From contig NZ_RCWF01000001.1 in assembly GCF_003667345.1 (NCBI RefSeq), positions 62,001-126,000 on the forward strand: DNA of 64,000 nt, in the 5' to 3' direction. Below are positions 26,499-35,792 of the stretch, piece by piece (positions within the stretch are counted from its first letter, which is position 1; every line of letters starts with the position of its first letter). This stretch comes from Poseidonibacter antarcticus. GTDB lineage: Bacteria > Campylobacterota > Campylobacteria > Campylobacterales > Arcobacteraceae. The notes under the pieces are model-generated. The model saw only the letters and a list, made by a program, of their open reading frames with translations. It ran no database searches and was not told the origin of the DNA. Made by a program: the position numbers and the translations under genes.

Positions 26499-27866
26499 TT
26501 AAATTGGAAATTTTAAGAATACTGTAGTTCCAGAATTTTCTATACTTTCTAATATAATTATAGAATTATGAATTTGCATAATTTTCTTAGAAATAGACAT
26601 TCCTAATCCTGTTCCACCTGAATCTTTACTTCTACTTTTATCTGTTCTATAAAACTTTTCAAATATTTTTTTCTGCTCATCTTTTGCAATACCTATACCA
26701 TTATCTTTTACACTAATAATATAATAGTCATTATTTCGATAATTTTTTATATAAATTGAACTATTTTCATAACTAAAGATTATTGCATTTTTAATTATGT
26801 TCTTTAACGCAATTTTTAAAAGTTGTGAATGTCCATTGATTTGGAAAGGCTCTAAAATATCATATTTTATATCTACTTTTTTTAATTTAGCAAATTTTTC
26901 TAATTCTTTTCCTGCTTGTAATGTTATTTCATCAAGATAAATTTCATTTTCAATATATTCTAATTTATCTTTTGTTTTAGCAAGAAAAAGTAAATCTTCT
27001 ATTGTTTGCTGAATAAGTAATACTTCTTCTAAAGAGGTATTTAAAGTATCTTTGTATTCATTTGTTGAGCGATCTTTTCTTAATGCAATTTCAAGTTCAC
27101 CTCTTATTATTGTAAGTGGCGTTTTTAATTCATGAGAAGCATCGCTTGTAAATTGTGTAACTTTTTCAAAAGATATTTCTAATCTATTAAGCAAATTATT
27201 AATCTCTTTGCTAAGATTATCTATTTCATCATTGTTTTCAAGTCTTTCTAATCTTTTTGATAAATTTTTTGAATTAATTTCTTTCAAATTTTGGACAATT
27301 TGTTCTATTGGATAAAAAGATTTATAAATTATAAAGTATCCACCAATTGTTGCAAAGATAAGAATAATAGGAATAATAAATACAAGTATATAGAGGAAAT
27401 TTTCTAAGGTATTATTTAAGTTTATATCATTTGTTGCAACTTCTAAAACATAAGATTCATTATTAATAATAAATTTTAGTCTACTAATTAAATAAGGATC
27501 TTGTTCATCAAAGATAATGATATCTTTATTATATAAATTAAGTTTTGATATATCACTTTTTATTTCTTCTGGAAAAGAAATATTTTTTATAATATTTATC
27601 TTTTTATCTAGTTTTATAAACCTGATATACAAAGGCTCAAATTTGTATTCTTTTTCTTCATCAAAATTCAAATCTTCAAAATTATCTTTTTCAAGAATAT
27701 CATCGACAATATCGAGAGTTATAACTTTTAAAGTACTTTCTAACTTATCAATTGTAGATATTTCTAAAGCTTTATGTAGTGAAATAGAAAAGATTATAAG
27801 TATAAATACTTGTATAAAGAATACATAAATCAATAACTTTTTTTTAATTGATAATTTATTCATCAT
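26499..27866 (-). CDS. Sensor histidine kinase
   Basis: A 455-residue class I kinase. TM1 (about 10-30), a periplasmic sensor of about 120 residues, TM2 (about 158-178), HAMP, HisKA with FTSDASHELKTPLTIIRG, and HATPase with VKDNGIGI and GGTGLGMSISKK. The periplasmic part has no recognisable fold and is rich in Asp, Glu and Ile. Its start overlaps the response regulator stop, so both are one operon. The signal is unknown; the convergent iron cluster and the downstream-facing operon at 28548 are candidates for regulation. Confidence 0.92.
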   Translation of the reverse strand: MMNKLSIKKKLLIYVFFIQVFILIIFSISLHKALEISTIDKLESTLKVITLDIVDDILEKDNFEDLNFDEEKEYKFEPLYIRFIKLDKKINIIKNISFPEEIKSDISKLNLYNKDIIIFDEQDPYLISRLKFIINNESYVLEVATNDINLNNTLENFLYILVFIIPIILIFATIGGYFIIYKSFYPIEQIVQNLKEINSKNLSKRLERLENNDEIDNLSKEINNLLNRLEISFEKVTQFTSDASHELKTPLTIIRGELEIALRKDRSTNEYKDTLNTSLEEVLLIQQTIEDLLFLAKTKDKLEYIENEIYLDEITLQAGKELEKFAKLKKVDIKYDILEPFQINGHSQLLKIALKNIIKNAIIFSYENSSIYIKNYRNNDYYIISVKDNGIGIAKDEQKKIFEKFYRTDKSRSKDSGGTGLGMSISKKIMQIHNSIIILESIENSGTTVFLKFPI

Positions 27867-28524
27867 TAATCTTAAAGCCCATACCTCTAACAGTTTTAAT
27901 CAATTTTTTTGTGTATGGTTTATCAATTTTGTTTCTTAATCTATAAATATATACATTTACGACATTACTCATATTTATTTCATCAAGATTACTTAATGAA
28001 TCTAAAATAATTGTTTCAGATAAGACTTGGTTCTTATTTTTTATTAAGAATTCTAATATAGAAAATTCTTTTGCAGTAAGAGTTATATTATTATTGGCTC
28101 GTTTTGCTGTTTTTGTTAATAAATTAAGTTCTAAATCTGCAATTCTTAGAGTTGTATCAAATGAATTCTTCGGTCTTAATTGAACTCTAATTCTTGCTAA
28201 TAATTCTGAAAAAGAAAAAGGTTTGGCAAGATAATCATTTGCACCAATATCCAAGCCTTTTATTTTATCTTCAATAGAATCTTTTGCTGTAAGCATTATA
28301 ATAGGTGTTTGTATATTTGAATTTCTTAATGTTTTACAAACTTCTATACCATCTTTTAAAGGAATCATAATATCAAGTAAAATTAAATCATAAATATTAA
28401 CACTTGCTAAATAAATACCTTCTTCACCATTTAATGAAGAATCAACAGTATAAGACTCTTCTTCTAACCCTTTTCTTAAAAAGTTAATAATCTTTTCATC
28501 ATCTTCTATAATTAAAATTTTCAT
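27856..28524 (-). CDS. OmpR/PhoB-family response regulator
   Basis: A 222-residue regulator with a receiver domain (acidic pair E7-D8-D9, phospho-acceptor D51 in LLDIMIPLKDG, LTAKD with the conserved Lys) and a winged-helix DNA-binding domain (ELNLLTKTAKR, VNVYIYRLRNKID, VRGMGFKI). It is first in the pair and overlaps the kinase by 11 bases. It begins 24 bases after the phosphoesterase gene ends, on the same strand, so it may belong to the long upstream operon. Confidence 0.93.
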   Translation of the reverse strand: MKILIIEDDEKIINFLRKGLEEESYTVDSSLNGEEGIYLASVNIYDLILLDIMIPLKDGIEVCKTLRNSNIQTPIIMLTAKDSIEDKIKGLDIGANDYLAKPFSFSELLARIRVQLRPKNSFDTTLRIADLELNLLTKTAKRANNNITLTAKEFSILEFLIKNKNQVLSETIILDSLSNLDEINMSNVVNVYIYRLRNKIDKPYTKKLIKTVRGMGFKINDE

Positions 28525-28547
28525 AAATACCTTTATTAATTCTATTT

Positions 28548-29285
28548 CTATTTTACATCTTTTGAAATTAATTTTACTATACTAATCTCACTATTAGCTT
28601 TATATCTAAAATCAATTCCCCAAGTACCTAGTCCTCTATTTACATATATTGCTGTTTTATTTTTATAAAAAAGTCCTGCTAAAAAAGGTTGTACTAATTT
28701 TACTAGATAATGAAAAGGAAAAATCTGCCCACCATGAGTGTGCCCACATAAAAAAATATCGCTTTTAGAATCAACTGCAAAAGTATAATCTTTTGGTTGA
28801 TGAGAAATAAAAATCGTAGCTTCATTATTTTTTAGTAAACTAGCAATCTTTTTTTCATCTCTTTTTACTCCAAAAAACTTTGAAAATCTATCAGCTAAAC
28901 CTACTAAGCAAATTTTATTATTATTAAACTCTATATAAACTGCTTGATTATCCATAAAAACAAAAGATATAAGCTCTTTTTTCAAATCTTCTAATCCATA
29001 AAAAACATCATGATTCCCACTTATATAATATACAGGTTTTACAAAAGCTAAGTTATTTAAAATTTGTAATTTCTCTTTAATATTTTCTACTTTACAATCA
29101 ATAATATCACCTGTTATAACAGCAAAATCATAATCTAAATCTGTACAAATATTAATTAACTCTAATAAATTCTCTTTAGAAACTTTCTTATCAATATGTA
29201 GGTCACTTAAATGAAGTATCTTTAAACCATTTAAATATCTATGATTTACTAATACTTCAATTGTTTTAGCACTAGGCAATTTCAT
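28548..29285 (-). CDS. Calcineurin-like metallophosphoesterase (YaeI type)
   Basis: A 245-residue enzyme with the family metal motifs in order: LHLSDLHID (24-32), TGDIID, SGNHDVFYG, FISHQPKD and LCGHTHGGQ. It has no signal peptide. YaeI-type members act on lipid-linked pyrophosphates or other phosphodiesters at the membrane; the substrate here is open. It closes an operon that starts at 34073 and is followed by the two-component genes. Confidence 0.85.
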   Translation of the reverse strand: MKLPSAKTIEVLVNHRYLNGLKILHLSDLHIDKKVSKENLLELINICTDLDYDFAVITGDIIDCKVENIKEKLQILNNLAFVKPVYYISGNHDVFYGLEDLKKELISFVFMDNQAVYIEFNNNKICLVGLADRFSKFFGVKRDEKKIASLLKNNEATIFISHQPKDYTFAVDSKSDIFLCGHTHGGQIFPFHYLVKLVQPFLAGLFYKNKTAIYVNRGLGTWGIDFRYKANSEISIVKLISKDVK

Positions 29286-29288
29286 TAT

Positions 29289-29828
29289 TTAGAAACTTTT
29301 TATTAGACTATTTTTATATAACAAATCATATTTTATTTCTATTTTATCTCTAACTGTTAAAAATAATAATGATGGTGGTTCTATATTAAACTGTGTTAAA
29401 TTAATCGAAAAATATCCCAAAATACTTACTTCATCTTTATGTTCAGAAATTGTAGCAATTGATAAAACTTCTTTTTCTTGACCATTCAATGTTAAAATCC
29501 CATTAATTTGATAATTTTCATCAATTTTTTTTATACTTTTAATCTGAAAATTGATTTTTGGATACTTTAGTATATTTAAAACCTTATACATATGTTCATC
29601 TCTATCAAGATTATCACTTTTCAAAGATATTGATGTTATAGTAATATTCCCCTTTATTGATTCTACATTTTTACTTATTATTAGACTTGAACTAATATTT
29701 TTTGTTTTTGGATCAATTTTGCTATCTCCAAAGATTCTTGTATGAGCTATAATCTCACCTTTTTGTAATATTAAATTACTTCCAAAAGAAAAAACTGTAA
29801 ATACTAAAATTAAAATCATACTACGCAT
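29289..29828 (-). CDS. YceI-like periplasmic lipid-binding protein
   Basis: A protein of about 179 residues with a signal peptide (MRSMILILVFTVFSFGSN) and YceI-type patterns: LILQKGEIIAHTRIFGDSK, IKGNITI, LNILKYPKINFQIKSI and LTLNGQEKEV. YceI beta-barrels bind polyisoprenoids. I start at ATG 29828, which has AAAGGAG upstream; the open frame to 29861 does not. The start overlaps the end of the membrane-protein gene. Redox enzyme neighbours suggest it may carry a quinone-like lipid, as some YceI proteins do; this is inference. Confidence 0.75.
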   Translation of the reverse strand: MRSMILILVFTVFSFGSNLILQKGEIIAHTRIFGDSKIDPKTKNISSSLIISKNVESIKGNITITSISLKSDNLDRDEHMYKVLNILKYPKINFQIKSIKKIDENYQINGILTLNGQEKEVLSIATISEHKDEVSILGYFSINLTQFNIEPPSLLFLTVRDKIEIKYDLLYKNSLIKSF

Positions 29829-30825
29829 AATTAAACTCCTTTTTTTGTGATTGTTGTTCATTGATTACTATTAAAAATGCAATTAAAAATAATATTGGAA
29901 CAAATAAGATTAAACCCATCAAGGCAATAATTAGTCCAAGTCCAGATGCTATCCATCCTATAAAAATCATAAAAATACTAATAACTTTTAAATCTTTTTT
30001 AATTATAGTTTTAAGTATTGCAACATTATAATATGAAATTACAAAAGGGTATACAAGTGATAAAAGAAAAGACTCTTCTAAAAAATAAAATAGATAACTA
30101 AGTGCAAATAAAAGTATTATAAATAATTCTTTTATCTGCTTTTGTATTTTATATTTTAGGGCTACAAAAACTCCGATTATATGAAACAATGCAATTTCAA
30201 AATTATAACCATCTCTCCAAATTGAAATTGTTATATCTCGTGAAAGTGTTTCAAATAAAGCAGAATCTAAAAATACCCATAAAACCATTATAAATAATGA
30301 AAATTCTTGATAATTCTCTAGGTTTTCTGATGGTGTTTTTCTCTTTGGTAAAAGATATGAAGAGATAATAGTCAAAGTACTAAGAACAATTGCTAAATTG
30401 CCTCTTAAAGAAGCCTCATAACTAAAAAGAAATGTTCCAAGTACATAAGAAAGACAAAGAGCAAGACCTAAATCTATTAGACTAGCTTTTTTTAATTCAT
30501 TTATTAAAAGTGGTGCTAATGCCCCAACACTTATTCCTAAAATAAAAAGCATAACAATTGATAAATTTGGATAAAAAAAGCTCATTATTAACTGTAAAAA
30601 TAAAAATAGTGATATTTTACTTTTATTTGATATTTTAAGATAATAAGTTAAAAGTGAACCAAGAACTCCACCAATAGGAAGCGGTGCAATAGCAAAAATA
30701 TCAGATGAAAGATATTCTACAATTCCTGTTTGTGCAATTAATAAATAATAAGATAATTCAGAAGATATAAAAATAATCAAAGCTATTTGTGCAAGTGATA
30801 TTTTTAAAAAATTTAATTTTTGCAT
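29821..30825 (-). CDS. Multi-pass membrane protein of unknown function
   Basis: A 334-residue protein with about ten or eleven hydrophobic helices and short loops. No signature is recognised. The helix pairs (PLPIGGVLGSLLTYYLKI; VSVGALAPLLINELKK-like) recall major-facilitator or spermidine-synthase-like membrane domains, but not strongly. It overlaps the oxidase-like gene by 13 bases and the YceI-like gene by eight, so it is an integral part of this operon. Confidence 0.65.
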   Translation of the reverse strand: MQKLNFLKISLAQIALIIFISSELSYYLLIAQTGIVEYLSSDIFAIAPLPIGGVLGSLLTYYLKISNKSKISLFLFLQLIMSFFYPNLSIVMLFILGISVGALAPLLINELKKASLIDLGLALCLSYVLGTFLFSYEASLRGNLAIVLSTLTIISSYLLPKRKTPSENLENYQEFSLFIMVLWVFLDSALFETLSRDITISIWRDGYNFEIALFHIIGVFVALKYKIQKQIKELFIILLFALSYLFYFLEESFLLSLVYPFVISYYNVAILKTIIKKDLKVISIFMIFIGWIASGLGLIIALMGLILFVPILFLIAFLIVINEQQSQKKEFNYA

Positions 30826-32375
30826 AATATGTCCTTTTGATAGAAAAAAATTAAATACACTAGTACAAATGTTAAATCAAAAGCACTAATAATTAAGCCA
30901 ATAAACCCTAAAGTTTTAGAAATATAAAGAGCGAAAAAAACAGAACTTATAAAAACTCTTATAATAACTGTTATATTTGTTAAAATAATCTGATGTTCTT
31001 TATATTTTAAAGCCATAAAATGTATTATTCCTGTCATACTTACAAAAGTAAATACGATATATTCATAGCTTCCTGCAAATGTAAAACCAAGAAGTGGATA
31101 AATAAAACTAGAAAGAAGAATAAGTCCAATTCCTCCTAAACCATCACTTAGGACACCTATTAAATTGTATTTTTGTAAAGTACTTAGTGTATATTTACTT
31201 TGAATAAAAAAAAGTAAACTTGATAATGTGATTAAACCAAAACATGATCTTAATATCCATAGTAGCTTAATATTACTATTTAAAATACCAGCTTCAACAA
31301 AACCAGAAAAACTTAAGCTAAAGAAAATACCAAGTAATCCTAAAAGATAAAGATAATAAAAAGCTGTTTTTTTAAGCTCATTTATATAAGATGTAAACAT
31401 ACATAAAACCATAAAAAATACTGCAATTCCCATTGCTATATGAGCATGAGCTACTATTAAATCATTTCTATGAAAAATCCATCTAATTTCAGGAATAAAA
31501 AGAATATTTCCCTCTATATCTACAAAAAGAAAAGCAAATATTGATATAAAAAGTGAAAGCTTTGCAAAATGCTCAATATTTGAATCTTTGTACCATCTAT
31601 AAAGTAAAGGGACATATAGAAGACTTAAATATTCTAAAAACCATTCTTGATTATACGTTAATGGCTCAAAGAATATTCTATATAAAACAGAAGAAAAGTA
31701 AAATACAGTAGGAATAATCCATAAAAGATTCCATCTAGCAATAAATTCTTCTTTATTTAATAATTTGATTATTAAGTAATACAATGGAATAAGTGCTAAA
31801 CTCATTCCTAATGTATTATCTCCATGAGGTCCCGATACTGTACTTTCAACTTGTCCAATTATAGGATTCATCAAAATCAAAAGTGCAATAGGTGCAATGA
31901 TTACAACTCGTAAACACACTTTTACCCACATAGGATGGACTTTGTACATTTTTATAAAATTATACAAAGCAATTATATAAAATATTCCAGCAAAGGCAAG
32001 TATAAAATTTAACTCATAAGGAAAATCGTAAAAAGCTAATCCTCTAGTATTTCCAAACAGAAGAGAACTTATCATAAAGATTAAAAAGATATACCAAAAA
32101 ATAGTATATAAATTTAAGTAATGAAGTCCTTTTTTGGAAGAACCAACTTCTTTTTTTATTAATAAAAAAGGTAAATATGAAAGCATTAATGGAACAAAAC
32201 CATAAAGCATTAGACTTATGTGCAAAGCTCTTAAATTTGTAGGTAATAGTGTTTGAGAATTAATAGAAAAACCTAATAAATTTATTGAATAAAAAAGTCC
32301 AAAAATTAAACCAATACCAAAAAATATTAGAGATATTTTAAAATGTGTTTGTATAAAAGTATTAAAGTTGTCCAT
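30813..32375 (-). CDS. Heme-copper-oxidase-like subunit I lacking the CuB His pair
   Basis: A 520-residue protein with about 13 membrane helices. ALHISLMLYG (about residue 52) fits the helix II heme ligand, and AHAHIAMG (about 308-315) fits the H-x-H heme ligands of helix X. GPHGDNTLG (about 180-188) could supply the helix VI His. The adjacent His-His pair of helix VII, needed for CuB, is not seen. It may be a cytochrome b-like or NorB-related protein without oxidase activity. There is no subunit II or cytochrome c gene nearby. Ligand assignment is by eye. Confidence 0.68.
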   Translation of the reverse strand: MDNFNTFIQTHFKISLIFFGIGLIFGLFYSINLLGFSINSQTLLPTNLRALHISLMLYGFVPLMLSYLPFLLIKKEVGSSKKGLHYLNLYTIFWYIFLIFMISSLLFGNTRGLAFYDFPYELNFILAFAGIFYIIALYNFIKMYKVHPMWVKVCLRVVIIAPIALLILMNPIIGQVESTVSGPHGDNTLGMSLALIPLYYLIIKLLNKEEFIARWNLLWIIPTVFYFSSVLYRIFFEPLTYNQEWFLEYLSLLYVPLLYRWYKDSNIEHFAKLSLFISIFAFLFVDIEGNILFIPEIRWIFHRNDLIVAHAHIAMGIAVFFMVLCMFTSYINELKKTAFYYLYLLGLLGIFFSLSFSGFVEAGILNSNIKLLWILRSCFGLITLSSLLFFIQSKYTLSTLQKYNLIGVLSDGLGGIGLILLSSFIYPLLGFTFAGSYEYIVFTFVSMTGIIHFMALKYKEHQIILTNITVIIRVFISSVFFALYISKTLGFIGLIISAFDLTFVLVYLIFFYQKDILCKN

Positions 32376-32982
32376 CTTTTACCTCCACTATTCTGTCTGC
32401 TTTTGAAGATAAGTTTATATCATGAGTTGCTACTATTATTGTAGTTCCTTCTTTTGATAGTTTTTTAAAAATATCAAATACATTTTGAGAATTTTTTGAG
32501 TCTAAATTTCCTGTTGGTTCATCTGCAAAAATTACCTTTGGTTTATTTATCAAAGCTCTGGCAATTGCAGCTCTTTGTCTTTGTCCTCCAGAAATTTCAT
32601 TTGGATATTTATTTATGATATTTTTAATTCCTAAAAGTTCTAATAACTCTTCAATCTCTTTATCTCTCGCATGTTCATTTGCTATTTGTATATTTTCTTT
32701 TATATTTAAGTAATCAATTAGGTAATGAAATTGGAATATAAAACCAATATTTTCTTGTCTGAAAGTGTCAATATTTTTAATATCTTTAAAATTTATATCT
32801 TTAAAAAAGATTTCACCAGATGTGGGTTTTAAAAGAGTTGAAAGTATAGAAAGTAAAGTTGACTTACCACTCCCACTTTCTCCTATAATAGCTACAAACT
32901 CACCTTTTTTAACTTCAAAATCAATATTTTGTAAAGCAATATCATTTGAATAAGAATGTGATATATTTATTGCTTTTATCAT
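32362..32982 (-). CDS. ABC transporter ATP-binding protein (LolD/MacB/FtsE type)
   Basis: A 206-residue ATPase with Walker A GESGSGKST, Q-loop region FIFQFHYL, signature ISGGQRQRAAIARAL, Walker B VIFADEPTGNLDS and the H-loop VATHD. This subfamily pairs with FtsX-fold permeases, as encoded by the gene it overlaps by four bases. Such pairs drive periplasmic mechanical work or lipoprotein or substrate release rather than simple import. It also overlaps the oxidase-like gene by 14 bases. Confidence 0.93.
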   Translation of the reverse strand: MIKAINISHSYSNDIALQNIDFEVKKGEFVAIIGESGSGKSTLLSILSTLLKPTSGEIFFKDINFKDIKNIDTFRQENIGFIFQFHYLIDYLNIKENIQIANEHARDKEIEELLELLGIKNIINKYPNEISGGQRQRAAIARALINKPKVIFADEPTGNLDSKNSQNVFDIFKKLSKEGTTIIVATHDINLSSKADRIVEVKDGQL

Positions 32983-34073
32983 ATTTTATTTCCTTGAATT
33001 AAAATAACGGGATCTATTTTGGCTGCATTTAGTGCGGGAATAACAGCTCCTAACATAGCCATAATAATTGAAGTAGCAAAAATATAAAGACTTAAATTTG
33101 TTGATATTTCACCATTTACATAACCTTGAAGAGAAGAAGAATTTTTTATAAAATATAAAACTATATGTGATAAAACAAAAGCAGAAATAAAACTAAAAAA
33201 ACCAAGGATAAAACTTTCACTCATTATCTGAAAAACTATTTTTCTCATTGGAATTCCAATTGCTCTTTTAATACCAAATTCACTTTTTCTTTGATTTATT
33301 GTAATACTCATAATACTTACAATCCCAAGTAAACCCATAGCAAATGCAATAAATGAAATAGCATTTGATGAGGTTTGGATTATCTTAAATTGGTTATAGT
33401 TATTAACAAAGCTTTTTGTAGATTTTACATCTATTTTTGAACTAAGAGAACTAATATCTTTTATAAGTTTTTTAATATTTGTATCACCATTTTTATTTAT
33501 CTTACTGTTTACCATTATCATTGAAGCACTTTTATTGAAAATTTCTCCAGCTTCTTTTATATTTAAAACAACTCCTCCATTTTCAAAACCTATATCACTT
33601 TGGAAAACACCTGATACTTTAAATGTTTTATTTGCAATTTCTATTGTTTTTTTATTTTTAAGTTGTTTATAAATTGATTGTCCTACTAAAACTTCATTTT
33701 CTTTTGGATAAGAATCTTTTACTAATTTATAATTTGCAAATCTATTTTCACTTACTCCATAAACTGCAACAATTGGGAGTTTTTCAACAGGAGATGCTCC
33801 TACAATAATTGCAGATGAGTTTTTTACATTAGATAATTTATTTATTTTTGTGATTAAATTAATATTTACATTTGAAAAAAATGTGTCAGATATTTTGGCT
33901 TGAGTAATGATAATATCTCCATCACTTTTTAACATAGATGAATACATTGAAATAATACCATTTGAAATAGAAGAAATTAAAAATATAGAAGTAATAGAAA
34001 ATATTAGACTCAAATATATTAAAATAGTTTTTAAATAGTTGGCTTTTAGTGCTTTTACAGCAGATGAAATCAT
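32979..34073 (-). CDS. FtsX/MacB-type ABC transporter permease
   Basis: A 364-residue protein with one N-terminal membrane helix, a periplasmic MacB_PCD domain (about 45-225; KENEVLVGQSIYKQL, GVFQSDIGFENGGVV), and three C-terminal helices with the family segment RKSEFGIKRAIGIPMRKI. It pairs with the ATPase at 32362. It opens the operon. Its ribosome site AAGGAAG (about 34078-34084) lies inside a perfect hairpin, so translation may be controlled. Confidence 0.9.
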   Translation of the reverse strand: MISSAVKALKANYLKTILIYLSLIFSITSIFLISSISNGIISMYSSMLKSDGDIIITQAKISDTFFSNVNINLITKINKLSNVKNSSAIIVGASPVEKLPIVAVYGVSENRFANYKLVKDSYPKENEVLVGQSIYKQLKNKKTIEIANKTFKVSGVFQSDIGFENGGVVLNIKEAGEIFNKSASMIMVNSKINKNGDTNIKKLIKDISSLSSKIDVKSTKSFVNNYNQFKIIQTSSNAISFIAFAMGLLGIVSIMSITINQRKSEFGIKRAIGIPMRKIVFQIMSESFILGFFSFISAFVLSHIVLYFIKNSSSLQGYVNGEISTNLSLYIFATSIIMAMLGAVIPALNAAKIDPVILIQGNKI

Positions 34074-34075
34074 AT

Positions 34076-34101
34076 AACTTCCTTTTTAATTTAAGGAAGT
34101 T
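34076..34101 (-). promoter_or_regulatory. Hairpin enclosing the permease ribosome binding site
   Basis: On the mRNA, AACTTCCTT (34101-34093) pairs perfectly with AAGGAAGTT (34084-34076) across an eight-base loop. The second arm holds the Shine-Dalgarno sequence and ends two bases before the ATG. This would hide the ribosome site when folded, as in thermosensors or attenuators. The function is inferred. Confidence 0.5.
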
Positions 34102-34130
34102 TAGTAAACATATATGAATTAGTAATGAAT

Positions 34131-34156
34131 AGAATATGAATAAAAATTCATATTCT
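34131..34156 (-). terminator. Perfect hairpin downstream of the SulP gene
   Basis: AGAATATGAAT and ATTCATATTCT form an 11-base stem with a four-base A loop. It starts 16 bases after the SulP stop. There is no clear U-run in the sense direction, so it may be a weak terminator or an mRNA 3' end stabiliser. Confidence 0.5.
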
Positions 34157-34171
34157 ATGTTTAAAGAAGAT

Positions 34172-35791
34172 TTATTTTGCTTTTATAGATTTTACTGCAT
34201 TATCTACATTATTATAAAATTCGATAACACCTTTCTCTTGAATAATACCTATTTTTGATAATTTATGTAACATTCTATCTTCAAGTCCTGATAATACTAA
34301 TAAATTATTACTTTCTTTAACAGATTCTAATAGAGATCTTAATGCAACCATTGCAGTCATATCAATCATTGATACGTTTTCCATATTTATAATAATTACA
34401 TCGTATAGATCTTCATCTGTTGTTAATATTGTTTTTAGGGCGTGTTGTGCTGCACCAAAAAACATTGGTCCATTAATATCATAAATACAAATATTATCTG
34501 GAATATCTAAATCTCGTTTATGGTCTTTATTAACCAATTCAATTGAGTATAAATCAATAGTTCTTTTTATAAATAAAACAGAAGCAAGAATCATTCCCAC
34601 ACCAATTGCAATTTGCATATCTAATAAAACAGTTAATATAAAACAAGTAAGTAAAATATATATATCATCTCTTGGAGCATTTTTCACTATATTAATAAAG
34701 TGTTTATATTCAGACATATTCCACGCAACTATAAGTAATAATCCTGATAATGAAGCCATAGGAAGATAAGATAGAATAGGAGCAATAGAAATAACTGCTA
34801 TAAAAATAAATACAGAGTTAAAAACAGAAGAAAGAGGACTAGTTGCACCTGATTTAATATTTACAACAGTTCTAGCAATCGCAGCAGTAGCTGGAATACC
34901 TGCAAAAAATGGTAAAATTACATTTGTAATACCTTGTCCTATTAATTCTTTGTTTGGATTAGTTTTTTTCTTTGTCATACCATCTGAAATAACAGCACAT
35001 AATAATGATTCTAAAGAACCTAAAACTGCAATTGCAATTGAATGAGGAATTAAATCTTTTATTAATTCTTTCGTAATTGTAAAGTCAGCCCAAGGTATAG
35101 TAAAAGTTAAAGGATTTGAAGGTATCCCTGAAAATGTTTCACCATTTACTATATAAGAAAAGTTTGAATTAATTGTTGCAATTTGATAAGCATCTGCATA
35201 GTTATTATAAAGATAAGCTAATACTGTAACAACAACCAAAGAAACTAAAGAACCTGGAGTTTTATAGTTTTTCTTTTTCCAAAAAACAATTATTAAAATA
35301 GTTAGTAATCCAATACTAAACTCTTCGATTCTAAACGTATGTAAAGATGTAAAAAGGATATAAACCTTTTCTAAAAAGTCACCATCAAAATGCTCTACAG
35401 TTAGACCAAAAAAATCTTTGATTTGTAAAGTTGCAATTACTATTGCAATTCCTGATGTAAAACCCACTGTAATAGGATAAGGTACTAACTCAATTAAGCT
35501 TCCTAGCTTTGACAATCCCATTAGAATTTGGAAAATCCCTGATAAAATACCACAAACAAGTAAGCCTTTTAATCCATATTGTTGAACAATAGGTATTAAA
35601 ATAACTACAAAAGCAGCAGTAGGTCCACTAATATTTACCCTACTACTACCAAATATTGCAGTTAATATTCCTGCAATAATAGCTGTATATATTCCATTTT
35701 CTGGAGGTGTACCAATTGCTATTGATAATGCCATTGATAAAGGTAAGGAAATAATTCCAACTACAACACCTGAGAATAAATTTGATTTCAT
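34172..35791 (-). CDS. SulP-family anion transporter with STAS domain
   Basis: A 539-residue SLC26/SulP protein. The membrane domain spans about 1-400, with ISGPTAAFVVILIPI and IPATAAIARTVVNIKSGA (the anion-site helices). A C-terminal STAS domain (about 425-539) has the switch region VIINMENVSMIDMTA. Members carry sulfate, bicarbonate or dicarboxylates; the substrate cannot be read here. It follows a 190-residue gene by one base, so they are co-transcribed. In marine or autotrophic relatives bicarbonate uptake is common; this is only inference. Confidence 0.92.
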   Translation of the reverse strand: MKSNLFSGVVVGIISLPLSMALSIAIGTPPENGIYTAIIAGILTAIFGSSRVNISGPTAAFVVILIPIVQQYGLKGLLVCGILSGIFQILMGLSKLGSLIELVPYPITVGFTSGIAIVIATLQIKDFFGLTVEHFDGDFLEKVYILFTSLHTFRIEEFSIGLLTILIIVFWKKKNYKTPGSLVSLVVVTVLAYLYNNYADAYQIATINSNFSYIVNGETFSGIPSNPLTFTIPWADFTITKELIKDLIPHSIAIAVLGSLESLLCAVISDGMTKKKTNPNKELIGQGITNVILPFFAGIPATAAIARTVVNIKSGATSPLSSVFNSVFIFIAVISIAPILSYLPMASLSGLLLIVAWNMSEYKHFINIVKNAPRDDIYILLTCFILTVLLDMQIAIGVGMILASVLFIKRTIDLYSIELVNKDHKRDLDIPDNICIYDINGPMFFGAAQHALKTILTTDEDLYDVIIINMENVSMIDMTAMVALRSLLESVKESNNLLVLSGLEDRMLHKLSKIGIIQEKGVIEFYNNVDNAVKSIKAK

Positions 35792-35792
35792 A

